Shown: piece by piece, positions 33,887-42,602 of the stretch
Layout of the letters: each line of letters opens with the position of its first letter
How positions within the stretch are numbered: position 1 is the stretch's first letter
Source of the DNA: Paracoccus sp. (in: a-proteobacteria)
Lineage (GTDB): Bacteria > Pseudomonadota > Alphaproteobacteria > Rhodobacterales > Rhodobacteraceae
NCBI RefSeq assembly: GCF_030538495.1
Contig: NZ_JAUNTW010000009.1
Span: forward strand, 62,001 to 126,000
Reading direction: 5' to 3'
Length of the DNA stretch: 64,000 bases
The notes under the pieces: generated by a model
Databases searched by the model: none
Seen by the model: the letters and a program-made list of their open reading frames with translations, nothing else
What the model was told of the DNA's origin: nothing
Translations under genes and position numbers: made by a program

Positions 33887-34351
33887 TCAGCGGCCTTGGC
33901 GGGCGATGTCTTCGATCAGCACGGTGGTGATGGGCTGGTCGGTGGCGCGGCGTGCGGCTTGGATCAGCCGTTCGCGCAGGATCCGCAGATTGCGTTCGGC
34001 GGTGAAGTTGCCGTCAAAGCCGCCGGTATTGCCGTGGATCAGCAATTCGCGCAGCAACGCATCGCGCAGGCGGTGTTCCTGTTTCTGCATCATCGGCAGG
34101 GCGTCGTCTTCGGTTTCCAGCGTCACCGTCAGCACCATCACCGCGCCCATATCGCCGTTTCGCGTCAGGGGGACGAAAAACTGCGTCGGGAATTTGAAAT
34201 ACCCCGCATTGATGGGCGTGTCGGATGGTGGCGGCGGGGTTTCGGGTTCGGCGTCCTCGGTCACTTGGGGGGCGGGGCGCAGGTGGTCGCCGGCAAAGGC
34301 GCCGCCGATCAGCGCGATGACCGGCAGCAGGATGGGGATGAGTTTTTTCAC
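33887..34351 (-). CDS. fliL: Flagellar basal body-associated protein FliL family
   Basis: 154 residues with an N-terminal membrane helix (MKKLIPILLPVIALIGGAFA) and a periplasmic domain ending PITTVLIEDIARQGR, the usual FliL end. FliL sits next to the stator and MS ring and supports motor torque. It is the last flagellar gene of the minus-strand block, 12 bases after flgH. The proline-rich linker (PETPPPPSDTP) is typical of alphaproteobacterial FliL-like proteins. Sequence is short and variable, hence some uncertainty. Confidence 0.85.
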   Translation of the reverse strand: MKKLIPILLPVIALIGGAFAGDHLRPAPQVTEDAEPETPPPPSDTPINAGYFKFPTQFFVPLTRNGDMGAVMVLTVTLETEDDALPMMQKQEHRLRDALLRELLIHGNTGGFDGNFTAERNLRILRERLIQAARRATDQPITTVLIEDIARQGR

Positions 34352-34363
34352 GATAACAAAACC

Positions 34364-35089
34364 TTAGTAGGGCAGGATCATATCGGCGATTTGCTGGCCG
34401 ATGCGCGGTTGCTGCACATCCGTAATCTGGCCACGCCCGCCATAGGAAATCCGCGCGCCCGCGATTCGGTCATAGGCGATTTCGTTGTTCCGCCCGATGT
34501 CGCTGGGCCGGACAAAGCCGCTGACCGTCAGTTCGCGCAGTTCGAAATTGACCCGCACCTCTTGCGTGCCTTGGATGTGCAGCGTGCCGTTGGGCAGGCG
34601 GTCGATCACGGTTGCGGCCACGCGCAGGGTCAGGCGTTCGCGCCGCGACGTGTTGCCGGTGCCGCGATAGGTTGATCCTGACGACGCCTCGGCCAGCGTA
34701 TCAAAGCTGGCGCCGTCGGGCAGTTTATCCGACAGACGTTGCGGGATGCCCATCATCTGCGACATGCTGGCGGTGTCATTTGCCTGACGGCTGCGGCCGG
34801 ATGTGTTTTGCATTTCCGCCCGGTCGTCGATCTGGATCACAACGGTCAGAATATCGCCCCGCACCGCCGCCCGCCGGTCGCTGAGCAACGAGGATTGCGT
34901 CCCGGCATAGAGCGACGCCGCCGCCTCGGGGCGGCCGGAATCGACGGGAATATCAATCGGCGGGTTGATGATGGCGTCAAACTCTGCGGTGTCGCGGGGG
35001 GATGACAGGCTGGGCGGGCTGCCCAGATGATCGACGCGCGCGCAGGCGCTGATCGCCAGCAGAAAGGCCAGCAGGTAATGCGGTTTCAT
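34364..35089 (-). CDS. flgH: Flagellar L-ring protein FlgH
   Basis: 241 residues. A lipoprotein signal ends in the lipobox ISAC (residues 13-16), as expected for the outer-membrane L ring. SLLSDRRAAVRGDILTVVIQ, the serine/threonine-rich stretch after it, LPNGTLHIQGTQEVRVNFELRELTVSGFVRPSDI and GRGQITDVQQPRIGQ are strong FlgH signatures. It lies 15 bases after flgA. Confidence 0.95.
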   Translation of the reverse strand: MKPHYLLAFLLAISACARVDHLGSPPSLSSPRDTAEFDAIINPPIDIPVDSGRPEAAASLYAGTQSSLLSDRRAAVRGDILTVVIQIDDRAEMQNTSGRSRQANDTASMSQMMGIPQRLSDKLPDGASFDTLAEASSGSTYRGTGNTSRRERLTLRVAATVIDRLPNGTLHIQGTQEVRVNFELRELTVSGFVRPSDIGRNNEIAYDRIAGARISYGGRGQITDVQQPRIGQQIADMILPY

Positions 35090-35104
35090 CGGGTTTCCTT
35101 TGGG

Positions 35105-35518
35105 TCAGTTCAGCACGGCCAGCGTGCCGTCCTCCATCACGCGGGCGGTGATGGTGGAGCGGGATTCAAGGTTCATAACGCGGATCAGGTCGCCTGCCGC
35201 GCCTTCGGACATGGCGCGGCCTTCGGTTTCAATCCGCAGCGGGCCGCGTTGAAAGGACAGGCGCACGATCTGATTGCGGCTGACCAGACGCGGGGCCTGC
35301 AACAGCGTGGCATGGATCGGGCGGCCTTCCTGAATCAGGATGCGGGTTTGCAGACCGATGGCCTGTGCGGGGTCGGTCAGGCCGGGGCGGGTGCTGTCCA
35401 CGGCGCGCAGATCGGCGGCGGTCAGAACGGTGCCAGCGGGCAGGGTGCGGGCGGCGGCCAGCACGCCCGCATCGGCCAGCCCCGGCACCAGCAGCGCCAG
35501 AATTGCCAGCACACGCAT
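35105..35518 (-). CDS. flgA: Flagella basal body P-ring formation protein FlgA
   Basis: 137 residues, a short FlgA. Signal peptide MRVLAILALLVPGLADA, then a SAF-type domain with RTLPAGTVLTAADLRAVD and the C-terminal GAAGDLIRVMNLESRSTITARVMEDG, typical of FlgA. It is a periplasmic chaperone for assembly of the FlgI P ring; flgI is not in the window. Its ATG shares one base with the flgG stop. Confidence 0.9.
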   Translation of the reverse strand: MRVLAILALLVPGLADAGVLAAARTLPAGTVLTAADLRAVDSTRPGLTDPAQAIGLQTRILIQEGRPIHATLLQAPRLVSRNQIVRLSFQRGPLRIETEGRAMSEGAAGDLIRVMNLESRSTITARVMEDGTLAVLN

Positions 35519-36303
35519 CAGCGCACCTGCACGGTTGCGCCCATCATCTGATCGGCGGCGGTGATGACCTTGGCGTTCAGTTCGTAGCCGCGCTGCGCCT
35601 TGATCAATTCGGTGATTTCGCGCACCGCATCGACCGAGCTTTCCTCCAGATAGCCCTGACGCAGCGTTCCCAGCCCGTTTTGACCGGGCGTCACCACCTG
35701 CGCCCCGCCGGATGCAGAGGTTTCGATGAACAGGTTCGACCCAATCGCCTCAAGCCCCTTTTCGTTGGTGAAACCGGCCAGCGTGAATTGGCCCAGATTT
35801 TCCGGCTCCACCCGATCCCCGAAATAGGCGTAAACCTCGCCCGCGGCGTTGATCGAAATGGAACGCGCGTCGTCGGGAATGGTGATGCCGGGGGCGACCT
35901 GATAGCCGTCCGATGTCACGATCAGCCCATCGGGCGACCGTTTCAGCCCGCCGTCGCGAGTGAAGGCGGACATTCCCGACGGCAGCGTGACCTCCAGATA
36001 ACCGTCCCCGTCGATGGCCATGTCCAGATCGCCGCCGGTGGCGACCAGCGACCCCTGTTGCAGATTGACGGTGACGGCGGTCGCGCGCACGCCCAGCCCC
36101 AGCTGCACACCGGCGGGAACGACCGTGCCATCGGCGGCGGTGACGGTGCCGGGGCGCGTCGCCTGCTGATAATGCAGGTCGGCAAATTCAGCGCGGCGGG
36201 CGTTGTAACCGGTCGTGGACATGTTGGCGAGGTTGTTGGAAATAACCTCGACGCGGGTTTGTTGCGCGCTCATGCCGGTGGCGGCGATTTGCAAAGCTCT
36301 CAT
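35518..36303 (-). CDS. flgG: Flagellar distal rod protein FlgG
   Basis: 261 residues, the standard FlgG length. MRALQIAATGMSAQQTRVEV (1-20) with NNLANMSTTGYNARRAEFADL is the conserved rod-protein N-terminus, and the C-terminus EESSVDAVREITELIKAQRGYELNAKVI is diagnostic. It forms the distal rod between P and L rings. It is 11 bases after flgF and overlaps flgA by one base. Confidence 0.97.
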   Translation of the reverse strand: MRALQIAATGMSAQQTRVEVISNNLANMSTTGYNARRAEFADLHYQQATRPGTVTAADGTVVPAGVQLGLGVRATAVTVNLQQGSLVATGGDLDMAIDGDGYLEVTLPSGMSAFTRDGGLKRSPDGLIVTSDGYQVAPGITIPDDARSISINAAGEVYAYFGDRVEPENLGQFTLAGFTNEKGLEAIGSNLFIETSASGGAQVVTPGQNGLGTLRQGYLEESSVDAVREITELIKAQRGYELNAKVITAADQMMGATVQVR

Positions 36304-36314
36304 AATGTGGTTCC

Positions 36315-37031
36315 TCAGCGGGTTAGCGCGGCGATGACGGATCGGATGCGCTGGTCTTCGCGGTCAAGAAAGGACTGGCCCAGTTCGTATGCGCGCTGAA
36401 CCTCGATCATGCGGGTGATTTCGAAAACGGGATCGACGTTGGATTCTTCCAGAAAACCTTGGCGGATGCGGGGGTTTTCGATGGCCTCGGCGTCGTCGGT
36501 GGTGGTGAAGGTGGTGCCGCCCTGATGATGCAGTTGCGCGCCATCTGCGGGCGCAAACACCCCCACGCGGCCAAAGACGACGCCATTCGCGGACAGCGTG
36601 CCATCGGCGCCCACCGCAACCGATGTTGCGTTGTCGGGAATGATGATCGGCCCCTGCCCATCATCCAGCAGACGGAACCCGTCGGCGGTCATCAATTCAC
36701 CTTCGGGTGACGGGATGAACGCACCGGCGCGGGTCAGGCGCGTGCCGTCGGGGGTTTCGACCATGAAAAACCCGTCGCCTTCGATCGCCAGATCAAAGGT
36801 GCCGTTCGTTTGCGTCATCACCCCCTGACCCAGATCCAACAGCCGCCCGCGCGCATGGGCCATCGACAGAGTATCCCCGCGCCGGTCCAAAGCCGCCAGA
36901 TGTTCGGCGAAAATCACGCCTTCGCGGCGAAAGCCGGTGGTGTTGGCATTGGCGATGTTGTTCGCCACGACGCCCATTTCGCGCATCAGCCCCGATTGCC
37001 GGGTCAGAGTGGCATAAATTGCGTTATCCAT
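36315..37031 (-). CDS. flgF: Flagellar rod protein FlgF
   Basis: 238 residues. N-terminus MDNAIYATLTRQSGLMREMG with VVANNIANANTTGFRREGVIF and the C-terminus EESNVDPVFEITRMIEVQRAYELGQSFLDRED match FlgF, a proximal rod component. It lies 3 bases after fliQ on the minus strand. Confidence 0.96.
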   Translation of the reverse strand: MDNAIYATLTRQSGLMREMGVVANNIANANTTGFRREGVIFAEHLAALDRRGDTLSMAHARGRLLDLGQGVMTQTNGTFDLAIEGDGFFMVETPDGTRLTRAGAFIPSPEGELMTADGFRLLDDGQGPIIIPDNATSVAVGADGTLSANGVVFGRVGVFAPADGAQLHHQGGTTFTTTDDAEAIENPRIRQGFLEESNVDPVFEITRMIEVQRAYELGQSFLDREDQRIRSVIAALTR

Positions 37032-37034
37032 GTT

Positions 37035-37301
37035 TCAACGCTCCGCGACCAAAGGGATGATTTGCCCCAGAAAAAAATCCGACAGGGCGGTTGTCATAAA
37101 GCTCATGCTGACCCAAAAAACGACCAGCATCAGGCCGACCTTGGGGACGAAGGTCAGCGTCATTTCCTGAACCGAGGTCAGGGCCTGAAACAGGCCGATC
37201 ACCACCCCGGTAATCAGCGCGACTGCGAGCAGCGGCGCAGAGATGCGCACCGCGATCAACAGCGCCTGACGCAACATGTCGAAGAGAAGGGCCTCGGTCA
37301 T
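37035..37301 (-). CDS. fliQ: Flagellar export apparatus protein FliQ
   Basis: 88 residues with two long membrane helices (about 15-40 and 50-78), the size of FliQ. It is part of the export gate FliPQR. ISAPLLAVALITGVVIGLFQALTSVQEMTLTFVPKV is the family core. fliP and fliR are not in the window. It starts 2 bases after the fliE stop and precedes flgF. Confidence 0.95.
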   Translation of the reverse strand: MTEALLFDMLRQALLIAVRISAPLLAVALITGVVIGLFQALTSVQEMTLTFVPKVGLMLVVFWVSMSFMTTALSDFFLGQIIPLVAER

Positions 37302-37303
37302 GG

Positions 37304-37591
37304 TCAGACCGGCATCCGCAGGATTTCCTGATACGCCTCGACGACTTTATCACGGATGGCGACGACGGTTTCCATGGCCAGTTCGGCCTCGGCGATGGTT
37401 TGGACCAGCTGGTGGGTTTCCACCGATCCGGTCATGGCGCCGGTGGCGGCGCGGTCCACCTGCGCCATATGGGCGGCGAAATCCTCGGCCGCTTGGCCCG
37501 CGCGTTGCACGGCGGATTGGGTGGGGGCGCCCGGTTGCACCGCATTGCGGGCGGCGGAATAGGCATTGGCGGCGTTGATGCTGTTCATCAT
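37304..37591 (-). CDS. fliE: Flagellar hook-basal body complex protein FliE
   Basis: 95 residues. FliE joins the MS ring to the rod. The C-terminus VQTIAEAELAMETVVAIRDK then VVEAYQEILRMPV is the conserved FliE end. ATGs exist at 37591 and 37588. It lies 12 bases after flgC, the usual partner. Confidence 0.94.
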   Translation of the reverse strand: MMNSINAANAYSAARNAVQPGAPTQSAVQRAGQAAEDFAAHMAQVDRAATGAMTGSVETHQLVQTIAEAELAMETVVAIRDKVVEAYQEILRMPV

Positions 37592-37603
37592 AATGGCGGT
37601 TCC

Positions 37604-37996
37604 TTAGCGGCGAAGAAGATCCAGAAGGCTGCTGCCCATCTGGCGGGTTTGTTCGAACATGCGCAGATTGGCTTCGTAACTGCGGCTGGCCTCTCGGCTG
37701 TCGGCCAGTTCGATGACCAGATCGACGTTGGATCCGGCGTAATAGCCGTTGGCATCGGCCATCGGGTGGCTGGGGTTGAAAATCTGGGGCAATTCGCTGC
37801 GGTCCAGATGAACGCGGCCCGTCGTCACGCCGCCCGTGGCGCGGCCCATGCGGGTTTCCTGTTCAAAGCTGACCAGCTTGCGCCGATAACCCGGCGTGTC
37901 GGCATTTGCCATGTTTTCCGCCGTGTGGCGCAGGCGTTCGGATTGGGCGCGCATCCCAGAGGCGGACAGGCGCAGGGGGGAAATAGGGTCGGTCAT
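37604..37996 (-). CDS. flgC: Flagellar basal-body rod protein FlgC
   Basis: 130 residues. ASGMRAQSERLRHTAENMANADTPGYRRKLVSF (residues about 11-43) is the FlgC N-terminal signature and GSNVDLVIELADSREASRSYEANLRMFEQTRQM its C-terminal one. Proximal rod protein; it follows flgB by 15 bases. Confidence 0.96.
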   Translation of the reverse strand: MTDPISPLRLSASGMRAQSERLRHTAENMANADTPGYRRKLVSFEQETRMGRATGGVTTGRVHLDRSELPQIFNPSHPMADANGYYAGSNVDLVIELADSREASRSYEANLRMFEQTRQMGSSLLDLLRR

Positions 37997-38011
37997 CTGC
38001 GGTCCTTTCTG

Positions 38012-38395
38012 TTAGCCGCGCCGCCCGATGCTGGTCCGCATCAGGTTCAGCGCCGAACGGTAAATGCCCAGCGACAGGTCGTGATCGCGTTTCAGTTCGG
38101 CGGCTTTGACGATTTCGTCTTCAATCGACACGCTGTTGCCGTTGGGCGACATGGCGGTCTGGTCATTCATCGGGCGCGCGGGACTGGCCCAGTCGGGCGT
38201 GGTCATGTGGCGCGGCTGCGTCACGCGCATGTCGGGCGCGGTGCGGCGATAGCTGTCTTCGAACGCGGCCATATCTTGGGCGCGATAGCCCGGCGTGTCG
38301 GCGTTTGCGATATTGCGCGCCACAACGGTTTGCCGCTGCGCCACATGGTGACCCATCGCACGGGCCATTCGCATCATTTCAATTTTATCGAACAA
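38012..38395 (-). CDS. flgB: Flagellar basal-body rod protein FlgB
   Basis: 127 residues. VVARNIANADTPGYRAQDMAAFE (about 24-46) is the FlgB N-terminal motif and SVSIEDEIVKAAELKRDHDLSLGIYRSALNLMRTSIG the C-terminal one. First gene of the nine-gene minus-strand flagellar block, divergent from fliI across a 94-base gap. In that gap I see no clear CtrA or sigma-54 site. Confidence 0.95.
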   Translation of the reverse strand: MFDKIEMMRMARAMGHHVAQRQTVVARNIANADTPGYRAQDMAAFEDSYRRTAPDMRVTQPRHMTTPDWASPARPMNDQTAMSPNGNSVSIEDEIVKAAELKRDHDLSLGIYRSALNLMRTSIGRRG

Positions 38396-38489
38396 TGAGG
38401 TTTCTCCTCTGCTGCATAAACCCGGTCTTAACCCCTATTGGTTTACAAACCGTTTCGACGGGCGGATTTCCTGCCGAAAAGGACAAAAA

Positions 38490-39803
38490 ATGGACAAGAT
38501 TGACTCAATTGCCCTGCAAATCAGCCAGATGCGGATGGCGCGGTATTTTGGCCGGGTGCAGGCGATCCGCGCGGGTATTATTCATGTGCAGGGGTTGGAT
38601 GGTCACGCATCGGTCGGCGACAGGGTATTGATTTCGCTGCAAAATGGCATGGCCTGGGGTGAGGTGATCGGCCTGTCCCCCGACCATATCGAAGTGCTGC
38701 CCGAAGGATCGGTTGACGGGCTGTCGGTCGGCGCGCAGGTGGAATTGTTGTTCGCGCCGTCGATTGCGCCCTGTGATTCGTGGATTGGGCGAATCGTTGA
38801 TCCTCTGGGGCGGCCTTTGGATGGGCGGGCGCTGCCGCAGGGGCGGATGCCGATGCCGTTTCGCGCCGATCCCCCGCCTGCGGCCACGCGGCGCAGGCTG
38901 GGCGCGCGGCTGTCCACGGGACTGGCGGTGTTCGATACGCTGTTGCCGCTGGTGCAGGGTCAGCGAATCGGTCTGTTCGCGGGGTCGGGCGTGGGGAAAT
39001 CCACGCTGCTGTCGCAACTGGCCAAGGGCGTGCAGGCCGATGTCGTCGTTATCGCGATGATTGGCGAACGCGGGCGCGAATTGCGGGAATTTGTCGAAAA
39101 AACGCTGGGACCGTCGGGGATGGCGCGGGCGGTGATCGTGGCGGCGACCTCGGACCAGTCGCCATTGCTGCGGCGGCGTTGTGCATGGGCGGCGATGACG
39201 GTGGCCGAATATTTCCGCGATCAGGGTCGGCATGTCCTGTTTCTGGCCGATTCGATCACCCGCTTTGCCGAAGCGCATCGCGAAATCGCACTGGCCGGGG
39301 GCGAGCCGCCCAGCTTTCGCGGCTTTCCGCCGTCGATGTCGAATCTGGTGATGTCGCTGGCGGAACGGTCGGGGCCGGGGCCGGACGGGGCGGGCGATAT
39401 TACTGCGATTTTCAGCGTGCTGGTCGCGGGATCGGATATGGACGAACCTGTGGCCGATGTTCTGCGCGGCACGTTGGACGGGCATGTGGTGCTGGACCGG
39501 GCGATTGCCGAACGCGGACGCTTTCCGGCGGTCGATGTGGTGCGGTCGGTGTCGCGGTCGCTGCCCGATGCGGCGGATGATGCGGAAAACGCCATGATCG
39601 CGCGGGCGCGGGCGGCATTGGGCGCCTATGCCGAATCGGAATTGATGATTCGCGCGGGGCTGTATTCGCCGGGATCGGACCCCAAACTGGATGAGGCGGT
39701 CAAGCTGTATCCCCAGCTGGATGCCTTTGTCGCCGGGCGCAGTCCGGGAACCGCGGCCAGTTTCACCGCGTTGGGTCAGGCGTTGCGGGTGCCACTGCGG
39801 TGA
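38490..39803 (+). CDS. fliI: Flagellum-specific ATPase FliI
   Basis: 437 residues, F1-beta-like. The P-loop GSGVGKST is at residues 165-172 (FAGSGVGKSTLLSQLAKG), Walker B at LFLADSITRFAEAHREIALAGGEPP, and ERGREVREF-type text appears as GERGRELREFVEKTLG. It powers unfolding and export of flagellar substrates. The ATG at 38490 follows AAAAGGACAAAAA. No fliJ or fliH lies next to it: the next gene is a Crp/Fnr regulator. Confidence 0.95.
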   Translation: MDKIDSIALQISQMRMARYFGRVQAIRAGIIHVQGLDGHASVGDRVLISLQNGMAWGEVIGLSPDHIEVLPEGSVDGLSVGAQVELLFAPSIAPCDSWIGRIVDPLGRPLDGRALPQGRMPMPFRADPPPAATRRRLGARLSTGLAVFDTLLPLVQGQRIGLFAGSGVGKSTLLSQLAKGVQADVVVIAMIGERGRELREFVEKTLGPSGMARAVIVAATSDQSPLLRRRCAWAAMTVAEYFRDQGRHVLFLADSITRFAEAHREIALAGGEPPSFRGFPPSMSNLVMSLAERSGPGPDGAGDITAIFSVLVAGSDMDEPVADVLRGTLDGHVVLDRAIAERGRFPAVDVVRSVSRSLPDAADDAENAMIARARAALGAYAESELMIRAGLYSPGSDPKLDEAVKLYPQLDAFVAGRSPGTAASFTALGQALRVPLR

Positions 39804-39927
39804 AATGGGGCGCAATAAACAAATGACGGCAGCGACCACTTAATCAATGTTAGAACGCAAGCCGTTCCCATTGCAGAAAAAAATCTGATTTGCGACTGTC
39901 TCGCAGTCGATTCAGGAAGGGTGCAGA

Positions 39928-40659
39928 ATGGCGATCACAGAATACTTTATTCGCTACCTGCAACGTCGCGACAGTTTGCGTGACGATGATCTTGCGCGTT
40001 TGCGGGCCATCAAGACCGAACAGGTCCAATTCGCCCCCGGCGAGGTGATTATCCCCGTTGACAGAAAAATCGGGCGCAGCTGTCTGATGCTGCGCGGCAT
40101 GTCGGTTCGGTCGCATCAACTGGTCGGACGCCCTGATGAACGCGTCATCACGGCGCTGCATGTGCCGGGGGATTTCGTCGATCTGCACGGCTTTGTTCTG
40201 GCGGGTCTGGAACATTCCGTCGTCGCCGTCGGCCCGACCGAGGTTGAATTTATCGACCATGCCGAACTGACGGAAATCACCGAAAACTTTCCGCATCTGA
40301 CGCGGCTGTTGTGGCTGGCCACCTTGATTGACGCGGCGGTGCATCGGCAATGGCTGGTCGCGGCGGCGTCGCTGCGGTCCAGTGCGCATCTGGCGCATTT
40401 GCTGTGCGAGATTTACACCCGCCTGAACGCCGTAGGGGCAGCGACGAATCAGCAGTTTTCCTTGCCGTTATTACAACGCGAATTGGCGGATATCCTGGGC
40501 TATTCGCCGATCCATGTGAACCGAGCCGTGCGCGATCTGCGCGACCGCGGGCTGATCCGCTGGGCCGGTGCGGATGTCACGATTTTGGACTGGGCGGGGC
40601 TGACCAATCTGGCGCGCTTTGATCCGACTTATCTGGATCTGGAACGGCACAGCCGCTGA
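39928..40659 (+). CDS. Crp/Fnr family transcriptional regulator
   Basis: 243 residues. A cyclic-nucleotide-binding-like beta barrel (residues about 25-140: VQFAPGEVIIPVDRKIGRSC, LHVPGDFVDLHGFVL) and a C-terminal winged helix with FSLPLLQRELADILGYSPIHVNRAVRDLRDRGLIRW. There is no N-terminal cysteine cluster, so it is not an oxygen-sensing Fnr, and the cAMP-binding arginine-serine pair of Crp is not evident. Ligand and targets are unknown. It stands alone between fliI (124-base gap) and the convergent extensin gene whose stop is adjacent. Confidence 0.9.
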   Translation: MAITEYFIRYLQRRDSLRDDDLARLRAIKTEQVQFAPGEVIIPVDRKIGRSCLMLRGMSVRSHQLVGRPDERVITALHVPGDFVDLHGFVLAGLEHSVVAVGPTEVEFIDHAELTEITENFPHLTRLLWLATLIDAAVHRQWLVAAASLRSSAHLAHLLCEIYTRLNAVGAATNQQFSLPLLQRELADILGYSPIHVNRAVRDLRDRGLIRWAGADVTILDWAGLTNLARFDPTYLDLERHSR

Positions 40660-41352
40660 TTACTGGCATATGCGCCAGCCACGGTTCCGCGCGATCACGT
40701 CCAGATGCAGATGGTCGTCATGCGCATCATTCGCGCCGGGGCCAAGAACGGTTGTGAAAAACAGACAGGCCGAGGCGCGGGCGGCGGCTTGATACGCTTC
40801 GGCCAGATCGCCGCTGTCTTGGCGCGGGATGATGGGCCAGTGGTCGCCGCTGTCGAACCCAAACCCCATCACATCAATCGCGTTGCCCAAGGCGTGCTGC
40901 GACAGGCGCGGGCGGTCCTGCCCGGTGCCGACGCGGGCGCGGCAGTCATATCCGGCTCCGGTCTGAATCTCGGTCAGGCGTGGCGCGCCGGGCAGGGTCG
41001 CCGCCGCCGGGCGCAGAAAATCGCGCGCCCAAAAGCCCAAGGCCCGCGCGGTATCGCAGCGCATCACCGGATCGCCGGTCAGGCGCAGGCCGGGCAGAAT
41101 ATGGCTGATCTGCACAGGCTGCGCGATGCCGCAATCGGGGTCGGTGTCGTCGCGGATCGGATCGGTTTCGCGAAACGTCGCACCTAAAATCCGCAGGGAT
41201 AGCAGGCAGGCGGCATGATCCGCATCGGATTCGCGCAAATCCTGCCATGCGGGGGTTGCGGCTGGTGGGATGGGTGCGCTGCGTTGCGGCGGGCGGTCGG
41301 TCAGCCCCGCCCCGGCGGACAGGGCCAACACAAAAACCGCCGCCCGGATCAT
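40660..41352 (-). CDS. Extensin-like C-terminal domain protein
   Basis: 230 residues with signal peptide MIRAAVFVLALSAGAGLTDR. The PF06904-type domain is visible: CLLSLRILGATFRE, GYDCRARVGTGQDRPRLSQHALGNAIDVMGFGFDSGDHW and HDDHLHLDVIARNRGWR at the end. The SQHxxGNAIDV and DDHLHLD motifs resemble the zinc ligands of M15 peptidoglycan carboxypeptidases, so it is probably a periplasmic cell-wall hydrolase. Its start overlaps the stop of the L,D-transpeptidase by 4 bases, so the two cell-wall genes are coupled. Confidence 0.88.
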   Translation of the reverse strand: MIRAAVFVLALSAGAGLTDRPPQRSAPIPPAATPAWQDLRESDADHAACLLSLRILGATFRETDPIRDDTDPDCGIAQPVQISHILPGLRLTGDPVMRCDTARALGFWARDFLRPAAATLPGAPRLTEIQTGAGYDCRARVGTGQDRPRLSQHALGNAIDVMGFGFDSGDHWPIIPRQDSGDLAEAYQAAARASACLFFTTVLGPGANDAHDDHLHLDVIARNRGWRICQ

Positions 41353-42452
41353 TGCGACAACGGGGTCACAAACCCATCGGGCTGCGGATCAGCGGGCTGC
41401 GTGTCGGGCAGGCTCAGCTGCGGCGTCGGCGCGGGGGGCGTGCTGCCTGTCACATCGGCAATGCTGGTGCCCGCGGGCAGAAATTCAACCGTTGTGCCGC
41501 CGATGCGCACCATTTTGGCCAATTCCTCGGCGTCCCAATTGGTTAAGCGGACGCAGCCATTGGATTGGTTGCGAAACAGCTGCGACGGGGTGGGGGTGCC
41601 ATGGATGCCATAGGTCGGCTTGGTCAACCCGATCCAGACGGTCCCCACCGGCCCATTCGGCCCCGGCGGCACGATCAAGGCGCGGGTGTTGTCGCCCTGC
41701 TGAAAGTTGACGTTAGGGTTATAGGTATAGTTCGGGTTAATCGCCACATTCGCGACATTGTGGTTGCCCGATGGCGACGGTGTGGCCGCCGATCCGATGG
41801 TTGCGGGATAATCCACCACCATATTGCCGCGCGCATTGTATCCGGCGACGCGGCGGTTATCGCGGTCAATGATGATGCGCGTGACCTGCGCGGTCAGCGG
41901 CGGGTTCGGGGCCATCACGTCAATTGTGGCCCCCGGCACCAGCGACACCCCCGGATTCAGAAATCCGATAAAGTGTTCGTCCATGTGGAACCGTTCGCCC
42001 AGCCGTTCCGCCACGCTGGTATAGGACATATGCGCCATCTGCGCCTTTTCGGCGTAATCGGTCGGGATCGAATCGACCAGCCCCTGCGCGTCGGCATCCG
42101 TGATGGTATAGCTTTGCGTCACGGGGCGGCTGTCATAGGCTTGCAGCAGGTTCCACACATGCGGGTCCATCACGCCGTCAATCGGCAGCCCCGCACGGCG
42201 TTCAAAGGCGCGGATGGCGGACTGGCTCATCCCGCCTTTGATGCCGTCAATGACGCCGGGCGAGGTGCCGGACCGATCCAGCAGAATCTGCACCTTGGCC
42301 GTCAGCGCGGACCGCCCGCTGGGCAGATCGCCGCCGTCATATTGCGCGGCCTGAATATCAGCGGCGCTAAAGGGGCGGTCCTGCGCCATGACGGGCAGGG
42401 CGGTGGTCAGCGACGCCATCAGGGCAATGCCGGTGATGCGGGTGGGGGTCAT
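41349..42452 (-). CDS. L,D-transpeptidase (YkuD domain) with peptidoglycan-binding domain
   Basis: 367 residues, signal peptide MTPTRITGIALMASLTTALP then VMAQD. A peptidoglycan-binding-1 domain (residues about 50-105, KVQILLDRSGTSPGVIDGIK) precedes the YkuD catalytic domain. The active site reads IHGTPTPSQLF...RNQSNGCVRL with H284 and the nucleophile C300. It makes 3-3 crosslinks or attaches proteins to peptidoglycan. A low-complexity proline tail (PPAPTPQLSLPDTQPADPQP) follows. The ATG at 42452 is where the signal peptide starts; 24 residues of open frame upstream are rejected. Confidence 0.93.
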   Translation of the reverse strand: MTPTRITGIALMASLTTALPVMAQDRPFSAADIQAAQYDGGDLPSGRSALTAKVQILLDRSGTSPGVIDGIKGGMSQSAIRAFERRAGLPIDGVMDPHVWNLLQAYDSRPVTQSYTITDADAQGLVDSIPTDYAEKAQMAHMSYTSVAERLGERFHMDEHFIGFLNPGVSLVPGATIDVMAPNPPLTAQVTRIIIDRDNRRVAGYNARGNMVVDYPATIGSAATPSPSGNHNVANVAINPNYTYNPNVNFQQGDNTRALIVPPGPNGPVGTVWIGLTKPTYGIHGTPTPSQLFRNQSNGCVRLTNWDAEELAKMVRIGGTTVEFLPAGTSIADVTGSTPPAPTPQLSLPDTQPADPQPDGFVTPLSQ

Positions 42453-42602
42453 GGGGGCCTCGGGCGGTTCGTGATGCGCGCAACATCGCGGATTTAAGGG
42501 CGCTGTTCCAGAGCAAAGCGCCACAACCTTGCCATCAACGCGGGATTGAGTTCACCATCGCGTCAACCTAAACCCATAGCAGGGAAAAAAGGGGGGACAG
42601 GC

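Noticed and set aside
38396..38489. Possible CtrA site around TTAACCCCTATTGGTTTAC between flgB and fliI
   Set aside because: CtrA needs TTAA-N7-TTAA; the second half here is not TTAA, so the match is too weak.
39893..39909. Small inverted repeat CGACTG / CAGTCG before the Crp/Fnr gene
   Set aside because: Six-bp arms with a 5-base loop are too short to claim as an operator, and it does not match the Fnr or Crp consensus.
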